Source: Demequina sp. (GTDB lineage Bacteria; Actinomycetota; Actinomycetes; Actinomycetales; Demequinaceae). From it: DNA of 64,000 bases. Position 1 is the first letter of the stretch. The number at the start of each line of letters is the position of its first letter. The translations under genes were made by a program, and so were the position numbers. Below, one piece after another: positions 9,637 to 18,931 of this stretch. The stretch covers positions 1,639,979-1,703,978 of the forward strand of contig JANQAD010000001.1 of assembly GCA_024707205.1 (NCBI GenBank), given 5' to 3'. The notes under the pieces are model-generated. The model was not told the origin of the DNA. It worked only from the letters and a program-made list of their open reading frames with translations, and searched no databases.

Positions 9637-10854
9637 CTACGCCTTGCAGCTGGCGAGGATCTCCTTCTGCGTCAGGCGCTCCGGAGTGGGAGAGACCGTC
9701 GGCGAGGAGCTCACGCTCGGGTTGGGGCTGGCGCTCGTTCCCGTGGACTCCTTGTCCACCATCGGGCGGTCGTCCACGATGCGCTTGAACACCCACTTCG
9801 CCGAGTCCAGCGCCAGAACGTCGCCCGACTTGTCGCCCGCGTACTTCCACGGCACCGTCAGGAAGTTGATGTTGTTCTGGTCGATGTTGCGCAGCGAGTA
9901 CGCGAGGCCAACCAGGTAGGTGAACGAGCCGAGGTCAGGGTCCATCGTCATCGACTGCCCCGCCGACTTCAGCAGCAGCGTGAGCTGCGGCGCGTCCGTG
10001 AGGACATTCATCCCAAGGACCTTCTTCGCCAGGTTCGTCATCAGCTCCTGCTGGCGCTCGATGCGCTGCAGGTCCGTGCCGTCGCCGATGTGGCGCACGC
10101 GGGCGTAGGCGAGGGCCTTCTTACCCGTGAGGACGTGGGGGCCCGCCTTGATGTGGAGCTTGGACCGGCTGTCGTCGATGTTGTAAGGAACACACATCGG
10201 CACCCCGTCGACCGCGTCGATCATCTTCTCGAAGCCCGCGAAGTCAACCACCGCGTAGTGGTCGAACTTGATGCCCATCCAGTTCTGGACGGTCTTCATG
10301 GTGCACGCGGCCGCCTCTGCCTCGTTGCCGTTCGAGCCGCCGAGCGAGAACGCGATGTTGAACTTGCCGGTCCAGCCCTTCTTGACCGAGCCGTCGAGCA
10401 TCTTGCAGTCGCTCACCTTGACGCGCATGTCACGCGGAATGGAGAGGAAGTCGATGCGCGAGCGGTCGGCAGAGATGTGCATGATCATCGTGGTGTCGGA
10501 GCGCATGCCCTCGGCCACCTTGCCGCCGATGGACCCGTTAGCGCCCGCGCGGCTGTCTGAGCCGATGAGCAGGATGTTGATGTCGTTGCCGGCCTCGGCG
10601 TCGACAGGCGCAGCGTCGGCCGTCACCGAGGCGGTCGGCGTCGCGACGGTCGCGGTCTCCGTCGGATCCCCAACGAGCGCGGAGATGTCCTGCGTGGTGA
10701 ACGAATGCTGCAGGTTCTCCCAGTACATGGTCCCGCCCACCAGGACGAAGCCCAAGACGCCCGCGATCGTGGCGGCAGTCACGCGCAGCACGGTGTTGCC
10801 GGTGCTGGTGGAGCCGTGGCGGATTCGCTTGGCCGCTCGGTCGTTCCTGCTCAC
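9637..10854 (-). CDS. LytR-CpsA-Psr (LCP) family cell-wall glycopolymer ligase
   Basis: Membrane-anchored LCP protein of 405 residues that would attach undecaprenyl-linked glycopolymers to peptidoglycan. One N-terminal helix (about 20-42) precedes the extracytoplasmic LCP domain, which shows ILLIGSDSR, RSDTTMIMH, SIPRDMRV and RVRHIGDGTDLQRIERQQ. The start is GTG at 10854, preceded by AAGGAG with 5-nt spacing. The C-terminal tail is Ser/Pro-rich. A paralogue of similar length lies 98 bp upstream in the same orientation, so this is a tandem duplication. The nearby glycosyltransferases suggest a shared surface-polymer pathway. Confidence 0.92.
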   Translation of the reverse strand: MSRNDRAAKRIRHGSTSTGNTVLRVTAATIAGVLGFVLVGGTMYWENLQHSFTTQDISALVGDPTETATVATPTASVTADAAPVDAEAGNDINILLIGSDSRAGANGSIGGKVAEGMRSDTTMIMHISADRSRIDFLSIPRDMRVKVSDCKMLDGSVKKGWTGKFNIAFSLGGSNGNEAEAAACTMKTVQNWMGIKFDHYAVVDFAGFEKMIDAVDGVPMCVPYNIDDSRSKLHIKAGPHVLTGKKALAYARVRHIGDGTDLQRIERQQELMTNLAKKVLGMNVLTDAPQLTLLLKSAGQSMTMDPDLGSFTYLVGLAYSLRNIDQNNINFLTVPWKYAGDKSGDVLALDSAKWVFKRIVDDRPMVDKESTGTSASPNPSVSSSPTVSPTPERLTQKEILASCKA

Positions 10855-10952
10855 ACATTCTCCTTGGTCGGGCGCGCCAAAGCGCACGAGGTCTCGTGGC
10901 CACAACGTCCGTCGGCGTCTTGAGGTTCCCCTGGATTACGCGTCGCACCCGC

Positions 10953-12158
10953 TCAGGAGAGCGTCGGTGACGTCCTCGCCGGTCGGCACTGGTTCGGGGA
11001 GGCGTCGATCACCTTATCCCACGTGTTGCCCGCGCTCTCCTTGCCGGCCTTGGTGAGCGGCTCGTCCTCGCGCAGCTCCTTCCACATGGTGTCGGCGCTC
11101 TTGAGGATGATGACATCCAGATAGTCGTCCGTGAGCTTCCAGGGAACCGTGTAGAAGTTGATGTGCGACGGGTCGATGCTGCGGAGGCTGAAAGCGAGTC
11201 CCAGCAGGTACTTGCTGTCCGCGAGCCCCTCGTCCATCGTCAGCGCGGTCGCGGCCGCCTTGAGGAACTGGGTGAGTTCGCCGGCGTCCGTGAGCAGGTT
11301 CTTCGAGAGCACCACGCGGCTGACCTGGCGCAGCACCTCGTGTTGTCTGGCGATGCGCTGCAGGTCGGACCCGGAGACGTCGCCGACCTCCGCCGTGCGC
11401 ATGCGGGCGAGCGCGAGCGCCTGCTTGCCGGTGAGCACTTGAGGCCCCGGGTTCAGCACGAGCTTCGCCTTCTGCGAGCGGATCTTCTCCGGGATGCACA
11501 TGGGCACGCCGCCGAGAGCGTCAACCATGTCCTCGAATCCGGAGAAGTCGACGACGGCCCAGTGGTCGATCGTCAGGCCCGTGAGCTTCTGGACCGTGTT
11601 GATGGTGCAGGCCGCCGCCTCTGCAGCATTGCCGTGGCGGCCGCCGTTTGAGAACGAGATGTTGAAGTCGCCGCTCGTCGCCTTGATCGAGGTCCCGTCG
11701 AAGTACTTGCACTTGGGGATCTCCACTTGGGCGTCGCGCGGGATCGAGACCAGGTCCACGCGCGAGCGGTCCGCCGAGATGTGCATGATGATCGTGGTGT
11801 CGTTGCGCATGCCGTCAGCGACCTTGCCGCCGATGGCGCCGTTCTCGCCGTCGCGCTCATCGGAGCCCATCAGCAGGAGGTTGATCGCGTCGCCGTCGCT
11901 CTCGTCAACGGGAGTGCTCGGCTCGGCGGTCGACGCGCCGTTGGTGGTCACCGGCGCGGGGGCGTCGCTCACGAGGTCCTTGATGTCCGCCGTCTTCGCT
12001 GAACTGAAGACTTCGCTCACCACCGTGTTCGCGTAGACGAGCCCAAACCCAACGAGCCCCGCGGTGGCGCACGCGGCCCAGGTCCATACCCGCGACGGTG
12101 CACCGCGTCGGGCGTGGGCGGGCGCCGCGGCGCGCTCTCGCTCCGGCTCGGTGGTCAT
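10953..12158 (-). CDS. LytR-CpsA-Psr (LCP) family ligase, second copy
   Basis: A 401-residue paralogue of the downstream LCP gene. It has an N-terminal helix (about 24-45) and the LCP motifs LLLMGSDERDG, RNDTTIIMH, SIPRDAQV and RMRTAEVGDVSGSDLQRIARQ. The central cysteine-containing loop (AEAAACTINTVQ) matches its neighbour, supporting recent common origin. The start at ATG 12158 gives MTTEPERERAA; a TACACT box sits 8 nt upstream and no ribosome-binding site is visible. It is divergent from a GT2 gene starting at 12236, so both can share a 77-bp control region. Confidence 0.92.
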   Translation of the reverse strand: MTTEPERERAAAPAHARRGAPSRVWTWAACATAGLVGFGLVYANTVVSEVFSSAKTADIKDLVSDAPAPVTTNGASTAEPSTPVDESDGDAINLLLMGSDERDGENGAIGGKVADGMRNDTTIIMHISADRSRVDLVSIPRDAQVEIPKCKYFDGTSIKATSGDFNISFSNGGRHGNAAEAAACTINTVQKLTGLTIDHWAVVDFSGFEDMVDALGGVPMCIPEKIRSQKAKLVLNPGPQVLTGKQALALARMRTAEVGDVSGSDLQRIARQHEVLRQVSRVVLSKNLLTDAGELTQFLKAAATALTMDEGLADSKYLLGLAFSLRSIDPSHINFYTVPWKLTDDYLDVIILKSADTMWKELREDEPLTKAGKESAGNTWDKVIDASPNQCRPARTSPTLS

Positions 12159-12166
12159 GACACACG

Positions 12167-12172
12167 AGTGTA
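12167..12172 (-). promoter_or_regulatory. -10 box upstream of the second LCP gene
   Basis: TACACT on the minus strand, 8 nt before the ATG at 12158, without a ribosome-binding site. Confidence 0.4.
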
Positions 12173-12223
12173 AGCATCCGCGCCGCGCCCGCCGCGCAGG
12201 CGGGCCGGGGCCGATCGCCGGGC

Positions 12224-12229
12224 TACCCT
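12224..12229 (+). promoter_or_regulatory. -10 box for leaderless GT2 gene
   Basis: TACCCT, then 6 nt, then GTG at 12236; no ribosome-binding site. Divergent from the LCP promoter at 12167-12172. Confidence 0.48.
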
Positions 12230-12235
12230 CGACCA

Positions 12236-13240
12236 GTGAGCTCCAGCCTTCCCCCATTCGACTCGCGCGCGAAGGTGCCGGTGAGCGTGATCATGCCGGT
12301 GCTCAATGAGGAGCGCTACCTGGAGCAGGCGGTTGGCGCGGTCCTCGACAACGGGTACGAGGGCGACCTCGAACTCGTCATCGCGCTCGGTCCCAGCTCC
12401 GACCGCACGGACGAGATCGCGAACGCACTCGCCGCCGACCACCGCGTGAGGCTCGTGGACAACCCAAGCGGCGCCACCCCGTCGGGCCTCAATCTCGCCA
12501 TCGCCGCCACGCGACACGGCGTCATTGTGCGCGCGGACGGCCACACGCTCCTTCCTCGCGGCTACCTCGCGGAGGCGGTGGGGGCGCTCGCGCGCACGGG
12601 GGCGGCGAATGTTGGCGGCCGCATGGTGCCGCGGTCCGACGCTGTGCTCGGCAAGGCGATCGCGGTCGCCATGGCGTCGCCGTGGGGGATCGGCGGTGCC
12701 GGCCACCGCGTGGGAGGCGTCGAGGGCAGCGCGGACTCGGTTTTTCTCGGTTCATTCCGGAGGGAGGCTTTGGCGGCAGTTGGCGGCTTCGACGAGCACT
12801 TCCGCAGGGCGCAGGACTGGGAGCTCAACTACCGCCTGCGGCACGCGGGGTATGACGTGTGGTTCGTACCGACCATGCAGGTTCCGTACGAGCCGCGGCG
12901 CAGCTGGCGGGCGCTGGCGCGGCAGTTCCACGACTCGGGGCGGTGGCGCCGAGAGGTGGTGCGGACACACCCGGATTCCCGGTCTGCCAGGTATCTCGCC
13001 GCGCCGGTGGTGACCGTTGGGGTGGCCGCCGGACTCGTGATCGCCCTGTTGGGGCTGGTCACCTCTCTCGCGTGGCTCGCCATTGCGGCACTCGCCCCGC
13101 TCGGCTATCTCGCCGGCGTCATCGTCGCGAGCCTCACGCACGCTCGGGACCTTCCGCTGCGCAGTCTGCTGCTCCTCCCGGCCGTCTTCGCCACCATGCA
13201 TCTCGCGTGGGGTACGGGGTATCTGCGTGGGATCGGCTAG
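12236..13240 (+). CDS. Glycosyltransferase family 2 with C-terminal membrane helices
   Basis: A 334-residue GT-A fold glycosyltransferase. SVIMPVLNEERYLEQA opens the nucleotide-sugar-binding domain, IVRADGHT is the metal-binding aspartate region, and GGFDE with AQDWELNYRL gives the catalytic acidic motif. Three hydrophobic segments follow residue 255, so the enzyme is membrane-bound. It resembles the ExoA/succinoglycan-type GT2 group; acceptor and donor are unknown. It is divergent from the LCP gene and only about 80 bp from the WhiB-like gene, consistent with a role in envelope polysaccharide. Confidence 0.85.
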   Translation: MSSSLPPFDSRAKVPVSVIMPVLNEERYLEQAVGAVLDNGYEGDLELVIALGPSSDRTDEIANALAADHRVRLVDNPSGATPSGLNLAIAATRHGVIVRADGHTLLPRGYLAEAVGALARTGAANVGGRMVPRSDAVLGKAIAVAMASPWGIGGAGHRVGGVEGSADSVFLGSFRREALAAVGGFDEHFRRAQDWELNYRLRHAGYDVWFVPTMQVPYEPRRSWRALARQFHDSGRWRREVVRTHPDSRSARYLAAPVVTVGVAAGLVIALLGLVTSLAWLAIAALAPLGYLAGVIVASLTHARDLPLRSLLLLPAVFATMHLAWGTGYLRGIG

Positions 13241-13260
13241 TCTCGACTTGACGTGGAGGG

Positions 13261-13276
13261 ATTACAACGGTGTAAT
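13261..13276. promoter_or_regulatory. Inverted repeat upstream of the WhiB2-like gene
   Basis: ATTACA-ACGG-TGTAAT, a perfect 6-bp inverted repeat 43 bp before the whiB start codon. It is AT-rich relative to its surroundings and is a candidate operator (inference). Confidence 0.4.
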
Positions 13277-13318
13277 TCCCGTAGGCGGGTTCTCCTGCCT
13301 GCGAGAGAGGGAGGGCCT

Positions 13319-13636
13319 ATGTGGGATATCTACGGCGGTTCGGTGCCCTCGGACGCGCGCACTCCCGCACCGACACTGGCGTCGGTGGTGGACATCTTCA
13401 GCGGAGTCGACGACGGTCCGCTGGCGTGGCAAGAGCGTGCGCTGTGCGCTCAGACAGACCCTGAGGCGTTCTTCCCCGAAAAGGGAGGATCAACGCGCGA
13501 GGCCAAGAAGGTGTGCTCGTCATGCGACGTGCGCGCCGAGTGCCTCGATTACGCGCTCGCCAATGATGAGAGGTTCGGCATCTGGGGTGGCCTGTCCGAG
13601 CGTGAGCGACGCAAGCTCAAGCGCCGCGCGGTGTAG
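13319..13636 (+). CDS. WhiB-family iron-sulfur transcription factor (WhiB2/WhmD-like)
   Basis: A 105-residue WhiB protein. Four cysteines (43, 66, 69, 75) in the spacing C-X22-C-X2-C-X5-C would hold a [4Fe-4S] cluster; GIWGG (87-91) and the basic tail ERRKLKRRAV form the DNA-binding end. FFPEKGGSTREAKKVC and LAWQERALC resemble the WhiB2/WhmD group, which controls septation and sporulation in relatives. GGAGGG lies just upstream of the ATG at 13319. It precedes a large glycosyltransferase gene, an arrangement conserved in actinobacteria together with DUF5719, DUF3499 and manB. Confidence 0.94.
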   Translation: MWDIYGGSVPSDARTPAPTLASVVDIFSGVDDGPLAWQERALCAQTDPEAFFPEKGGSTREAKKVCSSCDVRAECLDYALANDERFGIWGGLSERERRKLKRRAV

Positions 13637-13675
13637 TCCGCGCGGGATTCGTCCCGCGCAGAACGCGAGTGTGCG

Positions 13676-16600
13676 ATGACGACGGCACGCATTCTGGTGC
13701 GCGCGGTCATCGTCTCCGACGGCCGCTCACCCGTCCTCGCCGACGTCTTGGACGCCATCTCCTCCCAGGAGTACATGCCTGACTCGGTGCACCTCGTCAC
13801 GCTCGGCGACGCCGAAATCCCCACCCCGCAGGGTCTTGACGTGACCACGAGCGCCGCCCCAGCGTCGGCCAGTCTTGGGGAAGCGTTCGCCGCGGCGCTC
13901 GCCGATCTGCCCGCGCAGGAGGCCGAGTACCTGTGGCTGCTGCACGACGACAGCGCCCCGCAGGCCGACGTCCTCGCGAAGCTCGCCGCGACCGCGCGCA
14001 AGCGGCCGCGCGCGGCGATCGTCGGTGCCGCGCAGGTCCGCTGGAAAACAACGAGCCGGCTCATCTCGCTCGGCTCCACGGTGTCGCGGGTGGGCGCGCG
14101 ACGCATCGACCTGATCGACGACAACGACATCAACCAGGGGCAATACGACGCGAGGGACGACGTCCTCGCGGTGTCCATCGCGGGCGCCCTGCTCCGCAGG
14201 GATGTGTGGGAGCAGCTCGGCGGCTTCGACGAAGGGTATCGCGGCTTCGGCGAGAGCGCCGACTACTGCCGCAGGGCCTGGAGGGCCGGCTACGACGTGG
14301 TGGTGGTGCCGAGCGCCCTCGTGCGCCACCGGCAGCTGAACCTGCACGGCGCGCGGGACGAGGAGACTCGCGGCCGCGGCTCACGGACGTCCTACGCCAC
14401 CCGACGCACGTCGGAGTGGTACCACGCCCTCGTCTGGGAGCCACTGCTCGCGGTGCCGCTCCTGGTGCTGTGGGCCTTCGCCTCCTCGCTGTTCAGAGCG
14501 CTGCTGAGGGTGGCGCAGAACGAGCCGCGCATGGCGCTCGTGGACCTCGGCATTCCGTGGCGCCTGCTGGGGCGCTGCACTGGACTTGCGCGCTCGCGGA
14601 GGCGGGCTCGGCGACACGCCACGGTGCCCGCGCGGGCCATCAGCAGGCTCCTCGCGGGGCCGGGCGCCGTGGTCCACCACGTGCGCACTCGGTACTTGCG
14701 CGCCTACGACAAGTGGCGCCTCGCCGTCACGCCAACGGGCATGATCCGGACGGAGCTCGCGGCATCCGGTCAGCGAAGGCGCTGGATGCTCGGCGTGGTC
14801 GTGGTGGTCAGCCTGGGGCTCTCCGTGGCCGTGTTCGGCGACTGGCTTCCCGACCTCCTCGCGGGGAAGATGCTCTCCGGCGCCGCGCTCGGCGTCACCG
14901 ACGTTGGCTGGCACGAGCTGTGGCAGCGTTCGTGGACCGGATGGTCAGACGTCGGCTACGGAACGGCGTCGCTCGACGGCTCGTTCTCCGCCGCGCTCGT
15001 TCCGTTCGCAATCCTTCCTGGTGGCCTGCGACTCGGGCTTGGACTCGTGCTCGCGTTCGGAGTGACTCTCGCCGCGATCAGCGCGTGGTTCGCCGTCGGG
15101 GCCGCGACGCGCGCCGTGTCCGTGCGCGCCGTGGCCGCTCTCGCGTACGCCGCGTGGCCGCCCTTCCTCGTGTCTATCGCCCAGGGGCGGGTCGGGGCGG
15201 TGCTCGCGCACATCGCGCTGCCCTTCGTCGCGCTCGGCGTGGCGAGGGCGCTCGGCTGGTATCGAGGCGAGGCCCTCGCTCACGGTGAGGAGTTCACGGC
15301 GCGACGCTCCGCGTCGCCTTCCGCTGCCGCGGTCGCGTCCCTCGCCTTCGCGTTCTGCGTCGCCGTCGCACCCGTGCTGCTGGTGCCCGGCGTCGTCGCG
15401 CTCGCGCTGGTCGCCGCGTGCGCCGGCAGGCGCTGGCCCCGAATCCTCCTCGCCACCGTTCCCGCGCTTCTCGTGTCTGCGCGGGGCATCATGGCCGCGT
15501 CCCATGCAGGCTCGCTGCGCGACGCGTGGGCGGTCCTGGCCCGGGAGCCCGGGCCGGCCGCGCCGTCCGAGGTCAGCTCTCCACTGAAGACCCTGCTCAC
15601 TCTCGACACCTCCCCAGGGGGACCGAGTGGTTCGCTCAGCCCGGAGTCGTCGGCGCTATCGCCGCGACCGTGTGCGTGGCGGCGCTGCTCGCGCTGCTGA
15701 GCAGTCGCGCGACGCGCGCGGTGTGCATCGGCTGGGCCGTCGCCGCGCTCGGGCTTGGCGCCACGTTCGCCGCGCAGCGCGTCACCGCCGTGTGGCCCGA
15801 CGGATCCGGGTCCGCCGCCGCGAACGGCTGGAGCGGTCCGGGCCTCTCCTTCGCTCTCGTGGGAGCGCTCGCCGCTGCCACCGCCGCGTCGAGCGGGGTG
15901 TGGCACGGAAAGGGCGCCGTGCGGCTGCGCCGCGTGGGCGCGGTCATCGTCGTGACGCTTGCCGCGGCGGCCGTCCTGACCTCGGCGACGGCATGGGCAT
16001 GGCCCGGGAGGGCGCAGGCGGGCGATGTCGCGGCCGTGAACCCTGATGTCCTCCCGCTCGTCGCCGCTCTCGAGCAGGAGCCGCCGGGGTCCGCCCGCGT
16101 ACTCGTGCTGCAGGACACCGACGCCGGCGTCGCCTACTCCGTTGAGACGTCCGACGGCGCGGTGGCGCTCGAGGGAACCGCCGCCTTTGATGAAGATGGC
16201 GTGCCGCTCTCGCGACCAGGAACCGACGCGCCGCCCTCGCCTGCGGGGCTCGCCGACGCGGTCGCGACGCTCGTCGCGGCCGGCGTTGGGGCGGACGAGG
16301 ATCTCGCCGCGTGGGGCATCGGCGTGATTGTGGCGACGGCGGACTCCACGAAGGTGCTCGCGGGCCTCGCGCAGGTCGACACGCTCGAGCTCATCGGCGC
16401 GAGCGGATCCGGCACCGCGTATCGCGTCCCGCACGGCGGGGTTGCCGCGAGCAGGGCATGGATCGAGTCAGATTCGGAACCCGTGGTGGTTCCCATGGAT
16501 GGCGCCTCTGGTGGCGGCACCGTGAGCGCAGGGGAGGGGGAACCCTCGTGCTGTCGGTTCCGAAGGACCCGGCGTGGAGCGCGACCCTTTCGGGGAAGGA

Positions 16601-16789
16601 CCTTGAGGCCGTGGCAGACGACCAGGGAAGGCAGGCCTTCGCGGTGCCCGCGACGGGGGGACGCTCGTCGTGACCTTCCACGACTCCGACTACCGTGCGT
16701 GGTGGTGGGCCGCCGCCATCGCGTGCATGCTCGCGCTCATTGCGGCCCTTCCCCTTCAGAACCGCAGGCTCCTTGGGGTGCGGTCGTGA
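13676..16789 (+). CDS. Large membrane glycosyltransferase family 2 protein (three frameshifts)
   Basis: Merged length about 1038 residues. The N-terminal 300 residues form a GT-A domain (LWLLHDDSAP, GGFDEGYRGFGESADYCRR), and the rest is a multi-helix membrane region ending in LLGVRS. This architecture is typical of a big actinobacterial GT2 family found next to WhiB2, and a role in envelope polysaccharide is likely. Three single bases are missing: in the G5 run 15617-15621 (joining DTSPGG to TEWFAQPGVV), in the G5 run 16536-16540 (joining VSAGEG to GTLVLSVPKD), and in the G6 run 16655-16660 (joining FAVPATGG to TLVVTFHDSD). All three fall in homopolymers, which points to sequencing error. Its stop overlaps the next start (GTGA). 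Confidence 0.72.
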
Positions 16790-18105
16790 TCGCCGGGGTC
16801 GTCGCCAGAGTGCTCGCGCTGTGCGCGGTCGTCGGCTCGCTCGTCATTGGGGGCGCGATCGCCCAGGATCACGGCACGCCCGGCGACGCGGCCACCTCGG
16901 TCACCGTGACGCCCGCACGCCAGGATGTCGCGTGCCCCGGCCCGCTCGTGACGCCCGCGGGCGGGACCGGGACGGATCCCGAACTCGGCGGCGCCGCGAC
17001 CGGAGTGACGCGAGCGTCGTTCCTCGGCGGCGACCTCAGGGACGTCGGCGATGGAAAGGCGTCCGACGCCGTGGTGGGCGCCCAGGTGGAGCGCGTCACG
17101 GGCGGCGACATCACGGGCCTCGCCGCGTTTACCTGCACGGCGCCGACGACCGACCAGTGGATCGTCGCGGGCGCCACGACCGTGGGTGCGAGCGCGCGGC
17201 TGCTGCTCACGAACCCGTCGCAGGCCTCCGTCGAGGCGACTGTCGTCGCCTTCGGAGAGCTCGGGGAGCTCGACTCGCGGAAGGTCGCCATAGGGCCAGA
17301 TTCGCAACAGGAGGTGCTGCTCGAGGGCGTCGTGGTGGACGTCGCGAGCCTCGCGGTCCACGTCACGGCGACGGGGACCGGCGTGGTCGCCGCGCTGCAG
17401 GACTCGCGTCTCGAGGGCTTCCAGCCAGCGGGTACCGACTGGGGTACGGCGTCGGCCGTTGGCACCTCGCTCGCTATCCCCGGCGTCGGAACCGGCGGGT
17501 CGCCAAACCAGGCCGCGACCGTCCGCGTTGTGGCGCCTGACGGGGCCACGGTGCGCCTGGCGTTGTCGACGCCCGACGGCGACGCCGTGTGGGAAGGGGT
17601 CGCGTCGCTCGCGCTTGATCCGGGAGTTGTGGTGGAGCTTCCCGTGCCCGCCGTGGACGTGGGCACCATCACCATCTCTGCCGACGCCCCCGTCGTCGCG
17701 AGCGCCCTCGTGACCCGCACGCGCGCGGCCACAGCTGGGGTAGAGGGCGACACCGCCAAGGAGCTGCGATGGATCCCCGCGCAGCTGGCTGCGGACGCGA
17801 ACGAGCGCGCAACCGTCGCGGTTGGCTATGACGAGACCGTTGTCGCCTTCGCGACCAATGCGGGCGCCTTCACGCTGACCGACGCCGATGCCGCCACCGT
17901 AGCGACGGCGACCGTGACCGCTGGGGGCACCGCCGTCGTGCCCCTCGATGTGCCGCCGGGCACTGTCCTCACCGCGAGCGGGGGATTCGCGTGGACCGTT
18001 CTCGTGGGCAATGGGGACTACCTCACCTCGCTCACGCCGACGCGGACGACGATCGACGACCTCGATGTCGAGGTGCAGCAGGTTCGCTACGCGCCCGTTC
18101 CGTAA
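16786..18105 (+). CDS. DUF5719-family exported protein
   Basis: A 439-residue protein with a short N-terminal membrane anchor or signal (about 5-22) and a beta-rich extracytoplasmic body. The order WhiB2, large GT2, DUF5719, DUF3499, phosphomannomutase is a conserved actinobacterial arrangement and supports the family call; I recognise the family by context and by patterns such as WIVAGATTVGASARLLLTNP. Function is unknown; a role linked to the preceding glycosyltransferase is inferred from the 4-bp GTGA overlap. It overlaps the convergent metallopeptidase-fold gene by 19 bp. Confidence 0.75.
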   Translation: MIAGVVARVLALCAVVGSLVIGGAIAQDHGTPGDAATSVTVTPARQDVACPGPLVTPAGGTGTDPELGGAATGVTRASFLGGDLRDVGDGKASDAVVGAQVERVTGGDITGLAAFTCTAPTTDQWIVAGATTVGASARLLLTNPSQASVEATVVAFGELGELDSRKVAIGPDSQQEVLLEGVVVDVASLAVHVTATGTGVVAALQDSRLEGFQPAGTDWGTASAVGTSLAIPGVGTGGSPNQAATVRVVAPDGATVRLALSTPDGDAVWEGVASLALDPGVVVELPVPAVDVGTITISADAPVVASALVTRTRAATAGVEGDTAKELRWIPAQLAADANERATVAVGYDETVVAFATNAGAFTLTDADAATVATATVTAGGTAVVPLDVPPGTVLTASGGFAWTVLVGNGDYLTSLTPTRTTIDDLDVEVQQVRYAPVP

Positions 18106-18491
18106 TCGGGGTCGATGTCCTCTGGCGACTTGTTGAGCAGGAAGCCCACGTGCTCGGCGAGCACGTCGCGCACGAGCGCCGGCAGGTCCTGCGGCTCGCA
18201 GCGCTGCTCTATCGGGCGCCGATACAGCACGATGCGCGCGGTCTGACCCAGGTCCGCGGGGAAGAGTCGGCCCAAGGGCACGCCCTCCTCCCAGGGCGCG
18301 GGCTCCGACGGAGGGACGTCCTCGGTGCCGAACTCGACGCGCCCCCAGTCGCGACCCCAGCGACCCTCGAGCCGCTCCGCCGCCTCGAAGACGAGGTCGT
18401 CGAAGACTTCCGAGCGGCTCAGCGACGCCGGCGAGCCGAGAGGGTGCAGCGGGCGGCGCAGGCCTCGATCGTGGCGGTCGCGGCGGCTCAT
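18087..18491 (-). CDS. Metallopeptidase-family (zincin-like, DUF1025) protein lacking HExxH
   Basis: A 134-residue protein of the short bacterial zincin-like family that sits next to DUF3499 in actinobacteria. The family core (FDDLVFEAAERL near 29, RIVLYRRPIEQR near 86, VRDVLAEHVGFLL near 107) is present. Where active relatives carry HExxH, this protein reads LAEHVG, so the metal site looks degenerate and catalysis is doubtful. The ATG at 18491 has a TAGGGT box 6 nt upstream. It overlaps the DUF5719 gene end-to-end by 19 bp. Confidence 0.72.
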   Translation of the reverse strand: MSRRDRHDRGLRRPLHPLGSPASLSRSEVFDDLVFEAAERLEGRWGRDWGRVEFGTEDVPPSEPAPWEEGVPLGRLFPADLGQTARIVLYRRPIEQRCEPQDLPALVRDVLAEHVGFLLNKSPEDIDPDYGTGA

Positions 18492-18497
18492 GGGGCC

Positions 18498-18503
18498 ACC
18501 CTA
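18498..18503 (-). promoter_or_regulatory. -10 box for leaderless metallopeptidase-fold gene
   Basis: TAGGGT on the minus strand, 6 nt before the ATG at 18491; no ribosome-binding site. Confidence 0.48.
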
Positions 18504-18563
18504 ACGCGGCGTGGCAGCGGCTCCGCCACGGTCGCGCGAGGTACCGTCCTGAAGGTGATCTCC

Positions 18564-18914
18564 ATGCGCCAGTGCTCCCGCCCCTCGTGTTCGAATGCGG
18601 CGGCGGCCACGCTCACCTACGTGTATGAGGACCAAACCGTGGTCGTGGGCCAGCTCTCCGCCCAAGCCGAGCCGCACGCCTATGACCTGTGCGCCCAGCA
18701 CGCCGACCGCTTCACCGCCCCGCGGGGCTGGGACGTGGTGCACATCCACCAGGAGTTCGTGGAGCGCGGCCCCAGCGAGGACGACCTGGACGCGCTCGCC
18801 CGCGCGGTGCGTCAGGCGGGTACGCCGCCCATGGTGGAGCAGGTGGTCGTGCGGCCACCCCTCGCGTCCGAGCCCCGTCGCGGGCACCTGCGGGTGGTCT
18901 CCGCCGACGGCTGA
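18564..18914 (+). CDS. DUF3499-family protein
   Basis: A 116-residue conserved actinobacterial protein. It begins MRQCSRPSCSNAA, continues ATLTYVYEDQ, then AEPHAYDLCAQHADRFTAP, all typical of DUF3499. Cys4, Cys9, Cys43 and His46 are placed to bind zinc. I choose ATG 18564 because the family starts at MRQCS and GAAGGTG lies at a suitable distance; the GTG at 18555 would add three residues. Function is unknown. The phosphomannomutase gene follows 17 bp downstream. Confidence 0.85.
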   Translation: MRQCSRPSCSNAAAATLTYVYEDQTVVVGQLSAQAEPHAYDLCAQHADRFTAPRGWDVVHIHQEFVERGPSEDDLDALARAVRQAGTPPMVEQVVVRPPLASEPRRGHLRVVSADG

Positions 18915-18919
18915 CCGGC

Positions 18920-18925
18920 TAACCT
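18920..18925 (+). promoter_or_regulatory. -10 box for leaderless manB
   Basis: TAACCT, then 6 nt, then the GTG at 18932. No ribosome-binding site is visible, so manB probably has its own leaderless transcript. Confidence 0.48.
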
Positions 18926-18931
18926 GTACCC

